The translations under genes and the position numbers were made by a program. 64,000 nt of DNA. Origin: Streptosporangium subroseum. Its GTDB lineage: Bacteria; Actinomycetota; Actinomycetes; Streptosporangiales; Streptosporangiaceae. The stretch lies in contig NZ_FZOD01000006.1 of assembly GCF_900188345.1 (NCBI RefSeq), positions 124,001 to 188,000 of the forward strand, given 5' to 3'. The stretch's first letter is position 1. Each line of letters begins with the position of its first letter. This document shows, piece by piece, positions 8,577 to 16,267 of this stretch. The notes below the pieces were generated by a model. It was not told the DNA's origin and did not search any database. It saw only the letters and a program-made list of their open reading frames with translations.

Positions 8577-8992
8577 AGCTGGCCGGTCCGCTCGCGCCAC
8601 GCCCGCTCCTTGATGATCCACTCATCGTCCTGCGGGAACTCGTCGATGCTCGGCACCCGGCGGATCTCGCACTTTGTGCCGGTGACCGCGGGGAGCCGCT
8701 TGGCCCACTCGACAGCCTCCTCCTTCGAGGCCACGTCGATCACGTAGAAGCCGCCGAACAGCTCCTTCGTCTCGCCGTAGGGACCGTCGGTGACCAACGG
8801 CGTCTCGCCGCTGAAGTCGACCACCACGCTCTGAGCCGGGTCCTCCAGGCCCTCGGCGGCGACGAGCACGCCGGCCCGGATCATCTCCTCGTTGAAGCGA
8901 CCCATCGTCTCGAGCATCTGCTCGAAGGGCGTCTCCATCATCTTCGCGACGGATTCGTCCGTGCCTCGCATGATCAGCATGTACTTCGCCAT
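8573..8992 (-). CDS. YCII/DGPF-domain protein, ECF42 partner
   Basis: A small 139-residue YCII-related (DGPF) protein with the hallmark TDGPYGETKELFGGF motif. Such proteins are almost always encoded beside ECF42 sigma factors and are thought to be part of, or targets of, the same signalling unit. The biochemical role is unresolved. The start is the ATG at 8992 (MAKYMLIM), with GGAGA 6 nt upstream. An ATG 18 nt earlier lacks a good site. The stop overlaps the sigma gene start, indicating coupled translation. Confidence 0.9.
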   Translation of the reverse strand: MAKYMLIMRGTDESVAKMMETPFEQMLETMGRFNEEMIRAGVLVAAEGLEDPAQSVVVDFSGETPLVTDGPYGETKELFGGFYVIDVASKEEAVEWAKRLPAVTGTKCEIRRVPSIDEFPQDDEWIIKERAWRERTGQL

Positions 8993-9233
8993 CTTCGATC
9001 TCCTTGCCATCGGGGCCGCCTCTCGACCCTCTCACTCCCAGGTCGAACGGGGCAGCCGCGGATCGACACGGCCGACAGACGGACGCAGACCATTTTGCAC
9101 CTGAGCGCTCCGCCCTCGCGATTCCGCTCCGGCCGACCGGCGAGATCTCCGATGTGACAGGGAGCCGCCCGTTCCTGCTGATTCCTGAGCTTCCGCCGAT
9201 TTTCGATGTCTCCTGGCAGGTAGATTTCTCCTC

Positions 9234-10256
9234 ATGATCGGCGCATGGGCGACAGAGGCGATCGAGCGGCTGGATGAGGAGATGGCGCAGGTCGGGCCCA
9301 CCCCGTTGCGGCCGTTCCCGCTGCCCGAGGACTGGGGGGTACGGCTCTGACTGAAGGACGAGTCGGTCCAGCCGACAGGCGGTCTGAAGCACCGGCTGGC
9401 ACGGGCCCTGTTCACAACCGCGATCGCCACCGGCCGGATCGCGGAGGGCACTCCCGTGGTGGAGGCCGCAGGAGGCGCGATGGCGGTCGCCCAGGCATAC
9501 TTCGCCCGGCTGCTCGACCTGCCGTACACCGTTGTCATGCCGGAGGGCTCCCGGGGGGAGGGCGTCGAGCGGTTGGGCGGGACCTGTCGATACGTCCACC
9601 CACCGCTGGCCATCTACGACGAGGCCGCGGGACTGTCCGAACGGCTGGGCGGCTGCTACCTGGACCACTACGCCTCGGCCGCGACCGTCGACTGGCGCGG
9701 CGGGAGCCTGGCGGAGGAGCTTTTCGGCCAGGTGGCCCGGTGCCCGGCGTGGATCGTGGTCGGCGCGGGCACCGGTGCCACCTCCGCCGCCGTCGGCCGC
9801 CATCTACGCGATCACTGCCTGCCCGGCAAGCTGGCCGTGGTCGATCCGGAGAACTCCGCCTACTTTCCCGGCTGGGCGAGCGGCGCCGACGACTACGCCA
9901 CCGGCATGCCGTCCCGGATCGAGGGGATCGGCCGGCCGCGCATGGAGCCGGGTTTTGTCGCCTCCCTCGTCGATCTGGTCGTTCCCGTGCCCGACGCCGC
10001 CAGCGTGGCCGCTGCCCGCCGGGTGCGGGAGGCGACCGGGCTGGCGGTCGGTGCCGCCACCGGGACGAACCTGTGGGGCGCGCTGGAGCTGGCCGTCCGC
10101 ATGCGGGACCGGGGGGTCCGCGGCGAGGTGGTCACCGTGATCGGTGACGCCGGCGAGCGTCACCTGCGGACCTGCCACGACGACGCCTGGGCACAGGGCA
10201 GAGGACTGGACTGGAGGGCGTACGCGGCACGGCTGGCACACATGCTCGACGCGTAG
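9234..10256 (+). pseudogene. PLP-dependent cysteine-synthase-like enzyme interrupted by in-frame TGA
   Basis: One continuous frame from the ATG at 9234 to the stop at 10256 encodes a PLP-dependent beta-family (cysteine synthase-like) protein, but TGA at 9348-9350 interrupts it after ...EDWGVRL. The conserved LKDESVQPTG segment resumes immediately after. The Schiff-base lysine is kept (GGLKHRLA). From memory of the family, the usual Ser of T-G-S-L-K-H is Gly here, the substrate loop expected as S-S-G-S reads AGGAM, and the Asn-rich WRGNNN-type segment reads WRGGSLAEE. Nonsense mutation plus lost active-site residues suggests a genuine pseudogene. A shortened product from GTG at 9456 would lack the PLP lysine. 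Confidence 0.75.
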
Positions 10257-10744
10257 CCGGCTGGTCGAGGCGTGCGGCGGCCTTCATCTTGCTCAGCGCC
10301 TGGCCGGCCCGCTCGACCCGGTGGTCTCCGCCGCCCCGCCACCGTCCAGCGGCCCACCCCGCGCTCCGCCGTCCTCTCCTTCGGGCGGTAATCCGTACGG
10401 GTGGGCGGGGGCCGGCGAAGCGGCGGGGGGTCAGGCGTTCTCCTCCGCCCCTTCCCGGATGGGGAAGGCGTTGAGCCCCGGGCCGGTCGGGTGACACGGA
10501 GCGGGGTGAAATCGGCGTCGGACACAACCGGAAACCTATCTTTGCCCGCTGTTCAGCGGCTGCTGTCGCTCGGGACGAGCAGCCGAGGTCGAACTCGTGA
10601 TGTCGTGTGATGACGGCGGTCACGGGCGGCGAACGGGTGCCCCCGGAGTTCCTGCTGGGAGCGCTGGAGCCGCCGGTCAAGGTGCGTCACATCCCGCTGA
10701 AGGTTCCTGTCGAATCATTCAGACAACGTCATGTAGGGGAAACC
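10257..10744. other. 488-bp non-coding or decayed stretch before glutaminyl cyclase
   Basis: No recognisable gene. The right half is open in frame with the cyclase gene from 10607, but it resembles no known domain and the cyclase has its own ribosome site at 10745. Probably promoter plus decayed sequence. Confidence 0.35.
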
Positions 10745-11596
10745 ATGCGTTGCGTCATGTCCGTCGCCACCGGAGCGGTCGCGCTTCTCCTCCTCAGCGG
10801 CCACCGGGCCTGTCCTCCCAGCCTGGAAGACACCTCGGCCGTGTCGAACACGGGCGGGCGGCCGCCGGTGGAGCAGCTGCGGGTCAAGGTTCTTCAGAGC
10901 CTGCCGCACGACCCCCGCGCCTCCACCCAGGGGCTGGAGATGGCCGACGGCAGGCTGTACGAGAGCACCGGCGGGTACGGTGAGTCGGCGGTCACGGCCG
11001 GACCCGCGGGGAAGGCGCCCACCGCCCGCGCACAACTGCCGGCCCTGATGTTCGGTGAGGGGATCACCGTCGTGGGGCCGACGCTGTGGCAGCTCACCTG
11101 GCGCGATGGCATCGCCGTCGAGCGGGACGGTCGCACCCTTGCCGAACGCCGTCGCGTCCCCTACACAGGGGAGGGCTGGGGGCTGTGCCATCGGCGACGG
11201 GACGACCGGCTGGTGATGAGTGACGGTTCCGACCGCCTCACCTTTCGCGATCCCGTCACGTTCGCCTCCACCGGCACGCTCACCGTGACCGAGTACGGCC
11301 ATGCCGTCCCCGGGCTCAACGAACTCGAATGCGCGGGTTCCCACACCGTCTACGCCAACGTCTACTGGACCGACCGGATCGTGCGGATCGACACCGGCAC
11401 CGGCATGGTGACCGGCAGCATCGACGCCGCGGGCCTGCTCACCCGGGCGGAACGCCGGAACGCGGGCGTCCTGAACGGCATCGCGGCCATTCCCGGAACC
11501 GACGAGTTCCTGCTGACCGGCAAGCTGTGGCCCAAGATGTTTCGCGTACGGTTCGTCCCCGACTCCGGCACGCGCTCGTCCGGCGACGGACTCTGA
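10745..11596 (+). CDS. secreted glutaminyl-peptide cyclotransferase (plant-type beta-propeller)
   Basis: A 283-residue glutamine cyclotransferase (PF05096-like). It turns N-terminal Gln into pyroglutamate. The signature STQGLEMADGRLYESTGGYG lies after the leader, followed by propeller blades with the N-E-L-E-C segment (LNELECAGSHTVYANVYW) and the NGIAAIPGTDEFLLTGKLWP motif near the end. The start at 10745 (MRCVMSVATGAV...) gives a signal-peptide-like hydrophobic N-terminus, with AGGGGA upstream. The Cys after it (SGHRAC) is not a good lipobox, so a secreted protein is favoured. The family usually has Phe where STQGL has Ser. Confidence 0.85.
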   Translation: MRCVMSVATGAVALLLLSGHRACPPSLEDTSAVSNTGGRPPVEQLRVKVLQSLPHDPRASTQGLEMADGRLYESTGGYGESAVTAGPAGKAPTARAQLPALMFGEGITVVGPTLWQLTWRDGIAVERDGRTLAERRRVPYTGEGWGLCHRRRDDRLVMSDGSDRLTFRDPVTFASTGTLTVTEYGHAVPGLNELECAGSHTVYANVYWTDRIVRIDTGTGMVTGSIDAAGLLTRAERRNAGVLNGIAAIPGTDEFLLTGKLWPKMFRVRFVPDSGTRSSGDGL

Positions 11597-11613
11597 CGGA
11601 GGCCACGGCCGGC

Positions 11614-11638
11614 GGCTGCCCGCACCACGCGGGCAGCC
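11614..11638. terminator. hairpin between convergent cyclase and kinase genes
   Basis: Perfect 10-bp stem GGCTGCCCGC / GCGGGCAGCC with a 5-nt loop, 17 nt after the cyclase stop. No T-tract. Confidence 0.65.
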
Positions 11639-11705
11639 ACCGGGTCCGGAGAAACGGCGGCCTCAGCAGAGATCAGATCGCTCTCCCGGGTACCGGCCGT
11701 AACCT

Positions 11706-12518
11706 TTACGCCATGTCCCAGAGCAGGCGGTAGTAGGCGATGCGCCCCGGGTCGGGGGCGATCCCGTACGCGTCGTACAGGACGCCGTCGTAGCCGGGGC
11801 CGTAGTTCCACTCCGTGCTCCAGGCCGCGACCGCGAGGTCGGCCCATCGGTCGGCCACCCCGAGTGAGCCGAGGTCGACGTGCGCGGAGAACGTGCCGTC
11901 GTCGTGCAGCAGGGTGTTGGGGACGCAGGCGTCCCCGTGACAGACGACGAGGCGGTCGATCGAGGGCGGCTCGCCGAGGCGCGCCCGGGCCTTGGCGAGT
12001 TCGAGGTGCCGGTGCTCGGGGAACCGGTCGTCCGATCCCTCGCCGTCGGCGATGCGCTCGTCGGCGCGTGCGAGCCGTCGACCGACGCTCCAGTCGAAGG
12101 GGCACTCGTCCACGGGCAGGGCGTCGTGGAACAGGCGCAGCCCTCGGCCGATCGCGGCCGCCGCGGTCGCCGGGTCGGCGATCCACCGAGGGTCGACCGC
12201 CGAGCGGCCAGGGACCGCCGCCGTGACCAGCCACGCGGCGGCGGCGTCCGTACCGTGCTCGATGACTCGTGGGACGTTCACCCACCGCCGCGCCCAGTCC
12301 AGGCGCTCCGCCTCGCCGGGAAGGTCGATCTCCGGAGTGCCGGCGGCGACCCACTTGGCATACCTGATGCCGCCGCGCCCGTCATCGAGGCGGAACGTCA
12401 GGCCGCCGAGCTCGTTGTGCCAGACCGGGGTGATGACGTCCCCACCGGCGAGGGTCGTGACGATGCCGGGGACGGCCACGGGGCCGGTCGGGATCTCGGA
12501 GATGACGGGGCGGCTCAT
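11706..12518 (-). CDS. aminoglycoside phosphotransferase-family kinase (APH(3')-like)
   Basis: A 270-residue kinase-fold protein. The catalytic Brenner motif HGDACVPN (H194, D196, N201), the Mg-binding D215 in VDLGSLG and the nucleotide-binding lysine (YAKW, K55) are all visible. The WADLAVA segment and C-terminal helices match APH(3') enzymes, which phosphorylate the 3'-OH of kanamycin-type aminoglycosides. Chromosomal actinomycete homologues are often not proven resistance determinants, so the substrate is open. It stands alone, convergent with the cyclase gene. Confidence 0.88.
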   Translation of the reverse strand: MSRPVISEIPTGPVAVPGIVTTLAGGDVITPVWHNELGGLTFRLDDGRGGIRYAKWVAAGTPEIDLPGEAERLDWARRWVNVPRVIEHGTDAAAAWLVTAAVPGRSAVDPRWIADPATAAAAIGRGLRLFHDALPVDECPFDWSVGRRLARADERIADGEGSDDRFPEHRHLELAKARARLGEPPSIDRLVVCHGDACVPNTLLHDDGTFSAHVDLGSLGVADRWADLAVAAWSTEWNYGPGYDGVLYDAYGIAPDPGRIAYYRLLWDMA

Positions 12519-12629
12519 GGAGACACGATCCTCCCAGGGGAGCGGCGCCGGCGCGAATGGTTTTCGCAGAGCTCATCTCACCCTCGGCTCGCTCCGCGAA
12601 TCCTTGCGCGCTTTGCAGGAAGGCCGAGG

Positions 12630-13484
12630 TCAGCGCCAGTAGTCACGTTCCGGCAGGCGCAGCCAGACGTCGGGCGGACCGGTGACAGCGCGGGCGTCGG
12701 TCGGTCGCAGGCCCGCGTAGGCATAGGAGTAGGCCACCGGGTTGTACTGGTAGAGGTAGGAGAAAAGGACCTCCTTGGGCCCGTCGTCCTCCCACGGGGC
12801 TCCGCCCGGGTGAAGGTCCCAGCCGACGATCTCGCCGTCGCGGATGATGCTGCCCTGGCTGCCGCTCGCGGCGTTGTCGAACAGGCCGTAGCAGACGGTG
12901 CCCGCGGACAGGCGCTTGGTGACACCGGGCGTCTGCGGCAGGTGCCCCCATGGCTGGGTGACGACGCAGCCGCCGGGCACGTCGGTGACGCCGACGAATG
13001 CCCGGCTCTCCTCGTCGAAGGGGCTGATCTCGTCGAGGAACTTCCCGGGATCGGCGGCCTCGACCGTGGCGTCCAGCCGCCGCGCCGCCTCGGCCGCGCT
13101 GATCCCGGCCACGCACGCCAGCCCCAGGCCGGTGCACTCCGGATCGCTCAGCGCCGCGGTCAGCCGCTTGGCCTCCGCCACGGCGGAGGCCTCGTCCGCC
13201 GTCAGGCCGTCCACTCCGGCGGGGCGATCGAACAGGTCGGGTTCAGGACCGGCCAGGCTGAGGCGTCCGGGCGACCAGCCGCTCATCATGGGCCTCCACG
13301 GGTCGGCTCCGGCGGCGACCAGAGCGCGGGCGTTGTCGTGGCGGCGCTCGTACACGGCGACCCAGAGCGCGGTACGACCCTCGTCTTCGGCGTCGACGTC
13401 CTCCACGTTTCTGGCCAGCTCCGCGATCTCCTCGGGTGAGCCGCTCTCGGCCGCGTCGTGTAACGGCGTTTCTGCGTCATACAT
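12630..13484 (-). CDS. ankyrin-repeat protein with unknown C-terminal domain
   Basis: A 284-residue soluble protein. Residues about 5-75 form two ankyrin repeats (ETPLHDAAESGSPEEIAEL; GRTALWVAVYERRHDNARALV). The remaining 200 residues contain no domain I recognise. The start is the ATG at 13484, with GGGAG about 10 nt upstream. Partner and function are unknown, and there is no signal peptide. It lies upstream of the kinase gene in the same direction, 111 bp apart. Confidence 0.8.
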   Translation of the reverse strand: MYDAETPLHDAAESGSPEEIAELARNVEDVDAEDEGRTALWVAVYERRHDNARALVAAGADPWRPMMSGWSPGRLSLAGPEPDLFDRPAGVDGLTADEASAVAEAKRLTAALSDPECTGLGLACVAGISAAEAARRLDATVEAADPGKFLDEISPFDEESRAFVGVTDVPGGCVVTQPWGHLPQTPGVTKRLSAGTVCYGLFDNAASGSQGSIIRDGEIVGWDLHPGGAPWEDDGPKEVLFSYLYQYNPVAYSYAYAGLRPTDARAVTGPPDVWLRLPERDYWR

Positions 13485-13789
13485 GCCCTTAACTCCCTCA
13501 AAAAGGTGACACGAAGACACAGCATGGCACCGATAAGGCGTCACCAATGAAGATCCACAAGGGCGGATTGGAAGGTCAATCGGTCATATTCACCCTATTT
13601 CCGACATATGCCATGGCTGCCCTGGGTGTGACAGGCAATGTGAATGACCTGTCTGCCGGCTGCGTCCGCCTGGTTCGGCATCCGCCGTGCCGGGGCCGAC
13701 TCGGCACTGTTGGGCGTCACATCGGCTCTCACCTGCCTTTCTTTCCCTACGTGGGATCAGGCGTTCGCGGCTCCCAATTTGAGTGATTT

Positions 13790-13803
13790 CCGAAATGTTT
13801 CGG
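13790..13803. promoter_or_regulatory. CGAAA/TTTCG inverted repeat upstream of GH10 xylanase
   Basis: Perfect 14-bp inverted repeat CCGAAATGTTTCGG, 98 bp before the xylanase ATG. GAAA/TTTC-type boxes are reported upstream of streptomycete xylanase genes (recalled, not checked). A similar element occurs upstream of the GH11 gene in this window. Confidence 0.5.
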
Positions 13804-13839
13804 TGTTGCAACATTGGTCTTTTCTCTCATGGAGAGCTT

Positions 13840-13853
13840 TGCTAACGTTATAT
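13840..13853. promoter_or_regulatory. degenerate LacI-type box upstream of GH10 xylanase
   Basis: TGCTAACGTTATAT matches 10 of 14 positions of the TGTTARCGYTAACA palindrome found perfectly at 28422, 28615 and 42263. It lies 48 bp before the xylanase start. Confidence 0.35.
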
Positions 13854-13901
13854 TTCGTTATTGAACCGAAAATTTTCGGGGGTCGATCCCGAGGGAGTTC
13901 G

Positions 13902-15089
13902 ATGAAGCGATTTTTGATCGTCGGTGCCACCGTGCTCATGTTGGCCGGTGCGCTGAACGCCGTTCCCGTTCTCGCGAACGACCGGGACCCCACGGTCGCC
14001 GGGCAGAGCCTGCGCACGCTCGCCGCCCGTCACAACCTCGCCATCGGCACCGCGGTCGACATGGACGTCCTGAAAGACACGACCGATCCGCAGTACCGTG
14101 CGATCGCCGCGTCGCAGTTCTCCACCGTCACCGCTGAGAACGTCATGAAGTGGGAGGTGCTCGAACCCACCCGGGGCGTGTACAACTGGGGTCCGGCCGA
14201 CGAGCTGATCGACTTCGCCCGCAAGAACAAGCAGAAGGTCCGCGGTCACGTGCTGGTCTGGCAGAACCAGTTGCCGGCCTGGCTCACCCAGGGCGTCACC
14301 GACGGGACGATCAACGACACGCAACTCCGTACGATCCTGCGCAACCACATCACCGCCGTCGTCAAGCACTTCAAGGGCAAGATCTGGCAGTGGGACGTCG
14401 TCAACGAGGCGGTCAGCGACCCGTGGGACAGCCCGTCGTCGATCCACCTGAAGGGCTTCTGGGCGCAGCACCTCGGCCCCGGCTACATCGCCGACGCCTT
14501 CCGCTGGGCCCGCGCCGCCGACCCTGACGCCCTGTTGTTCTACAACGACTACAACATCGAGGCGTTCGGCGACCGCGGCCCCTCCGACAAGACCTGGTAC
14601 ACCTACACCATGGCCAAGCAGTTGCGCGCGAGCGGCGTCCCCATCGACGGCGTGGGCAGCCAGGGGCACCTTGGCACCCAGTACGGCAATTTCGACGCCT
14701 TCCAGGCGCTCGAAGTGCTTGACGCCTTCTCCGACCTCGGGCTCGCCACGGCGTTCACCGAGGTGGACGTGCGCAGCCTGATGACCGACGGCGTGCGTGC
14801 GGGCGACTCCAACGAGATCAACCCCCGCCTCCAGGCGTCGGCCGAAAACTACAGCGTGCTCTTGCAGGCATGCCTGGCCAACCGGCGCTGCCTGTCCTAC
14901 ACCGTCTGGGGATTCACCGACAAGCACTCCTGGGTGCCCGGCTGGTTCTCCGACCCCCCGGAGGGCCTGGCCACCCTGTACGACGAGTTCTACCAGCCCA
15001 AGCGCGCCTACAACGCGGTAAAGGCCGACCTGGCCTTCTCCGGGCCGCCCCACGTCCTGCCGAGGGTCACGCAGAAGCCCCGGCGATGA
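13902..15089 (+). CDS. secreted endo-1,4-beta-xylanase, GH10
   Basis: A 395-residue single-domain GH10 xylanase cutting the beta-1,4-xylan backbone outside the cell. The signal peptide is about residues 1-25 (cleavage after VLA). The acid/base is E169 in WDVVNEAVSD and the nucleophile E287 in TAFTEVDVR. GH10 landmarks VTAENVMKWE and GHVLVWQNQLPAWL are present. There is no binding module, unlike many actinomycete GH10 enzymes. The start is the ATG at 13902 after GAGGGAG (13891-13897). A strong hairpin follows the stop. Confidence 0.96.
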   Translation: MKRFLIVGATVLMLAGALNAVPVLANDRDPTVAGQSLRTLAARHNLAIGTAVDMDVLKDTTDPQYRAIAASQFSTVTAENVMKWEVLEPTRGVYNWGPADELIDFARKNKQKVRGHVLVWQNQLPAWLTQGVTDGTINDTQLRTILRNHITAVVKHFKGKIWQWDVVNEAVSDPWDSPSSIHLKGFWAQHLGPGYIADAFRWARAADPDALLFYNDYNIEAFGDRGPSDKTWYTYTMAKQLRASGVPIDGVGSQGHLGTQYGNFDAFQALEVLDAFSDLGLATAFTEVDVRSLMTDGVRAGDSNEINPRLQASAENYSVLLQACLANRRCLSYTVWGFTDKHSWVPGWFSDPPEGLATLYDEFYQPKRAYNAVKADLAFSGPPHVLPRVTQKPRR

Positions 15090-15093
15090 GCGA

Positions 15094-15127
15094 CACCGGG
15101 GCATCCGCCGACGCGGATGCCCCGGTG
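15094..15127 (+). terminator. strong hairpin terminator of the GH10 gene
   Basis: Perfect 15-bp stem CACCGGGGCATCCGC / GCGGATGCCCCGGTG with loop CGAC, starting 5 nt after the stop codon. No T-run. Confidence 0.8.
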
Positions 15128-15294
15128 CCACGCGGTGGCATGAGCGCACCAGGCCGAGCGCCACCGCTTTTGGGTCGGCCGGCGGTGACGGAGGACGGGC
15201 ATGTGTCCTTGCCGCCCGACCCGTGGCACGGCCCGTCCCGGGGCGCGGGAAAACCCCTCGCGGCAATCGTGATCAACCCCATACAGTGCGCGCC

Positions 15295-16038
15295 ATGACA
15301 AATCCTCCCTCGCTGGGAACGGGCACCAAGCTGGACTTCCACGCGCCGCTGTCCGCCGAACGCGCCGACAGGCTGACAGCCGACCTCGCCGCGGCCAAAC
15401 CGTCGACCGTGCTCGACCTGGGCTGCGGGTGGGGCCGACTGCTGCTCCGCGTCCTGGAGGCCGTACCGGAAGCCCACGGCACGGGCGTCGACATCCACGG
15501 GCCCGACATGGTGCGCGGGCGAGCCGATGCCACGGCTCGCGGCCTGTCCGACCGGGTCACCTTTGTCGAAGGCCGGGCCGAAGAGCACCTCGGTGCCGCG
15601 GACCTGGTGCTGAACGTCGGCGCCTGGCATGTTTTCGGCGCCGTCCCGAGCACTTCGCAGACCCTGCGCGCCCTGCGCCCCCTGGTCAACCCGGGCGGCC
15701 GCCTGCTGTTCGCCGCCGAGTTCTGGGAACGGGCTCCCACCGCTGACGAACTGGCCGGGATGTGGCCGGACACCTCCGTGGACAGCTGCACCGACCTGGC
15801 CGGCCTCGTGGACCAGGCCACGGCTGCCGGATTCCGGCCGCTGCGCATCGAGACCGCGAGCCAGGGTGAGTGGGAGGAGTTCGAGTCGGGCTACGCCGCC
15901 GACGTGGAGGAATGGCTCGCCGCCAACCCCGGCCACCCCGAAGCCGAGGCGACCCGCGCCAAAGTGGACCGGCACCGCTCCTACTGGCTACGCGGCTACC
16001 GCAACGTGTGGGGCTTCGCCTACCTCACACTGGGCTGA
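15295..16038 (+). CDS. class I SAM-dependent methyltransferase
   Basis: A 247-residue Rossmann methyltransferase. SAM-binding motif I is VLDLGCGWGRLLLRV, then the acidic residue of motif II in GTGVDIHG and a PGGRLLF motif. The substrate-binding part has no family I recognise. The start is the ATG at 15295 (MTNPPSLG). Nothing links it to the neighbouring polysaccharidases except position. Small-molecule methylation is likely and the substrate is unknown. Confidence 0.88.
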   Translation: MTNPPSLGTGTKLDFHAPLSAERADRLTADLAAAKPSTVLDLGCGWGRLLLRVLEAVPEAHGTGVDIHGPDMVRGRADATARGLSDRVTFVEGRAEEHLGAADLVLNVGAWHVFGAVPSTSQTLRALRPLVNPGGRLLFAAEFWERAPTADELAGMWPDTSVDSCTDLAGLVDQATAAGFRPLRIETASQGEWEEFESGYAADVEEWLAANPGHPEAEATRAKVDRHRSYWLRGYRNVWGFAYLTLG

Positions 16039-16267
16039 TCCACCGCTGGGGCGAACCGTCCCGAACTGTGCGCGGATCTTGTCGTCACAGGAGAACGAAC
16101 GGGCGGCGCGGCCGAGGTGCACCTCTTCGACGACAACGACGGCGTGCGCGGCCGAACACGAGCGCATGCCGTCCGGTGACGACGCCGCCGGCGAGACCGA
16201 GGTGATCCGCCGGTTGGGCGCCGCGCTCCGCCGTTGACCGCCCGGCGGAGATGTCAGTGAGCCGTGG
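16039..16267. other. 229-bp stretch between methyltransferase and ThuA gene
   Basis: No supported gene. A short plus-strand open tail ending at 16237 resembles nothing I know and may be a relic. The two flanking genes converge here. Confidence 0.3.

Larger units (their letters stand above)
13485..13901. promoter_or_regulatory. 417-bp promoter region of the GH10 xylanase
   Basis: No gene seen. The right part (13780-13890) is distinctly A+T rich. It contains an inverted repeat CCGAAA-TG-TTTCGG (13790-13803) and a degenerate LacI-type box centred on TAACGTTA (13840-13853), both described separately. Confidence 0.6.

Noticed and set aside
9348..9350. In-frame TGA as a selenocysteine codon
   Set aside because: No family relative is known with selenocysteine there, other active-site residues are degraded, and no selenocysteine machinery is seen nearby.
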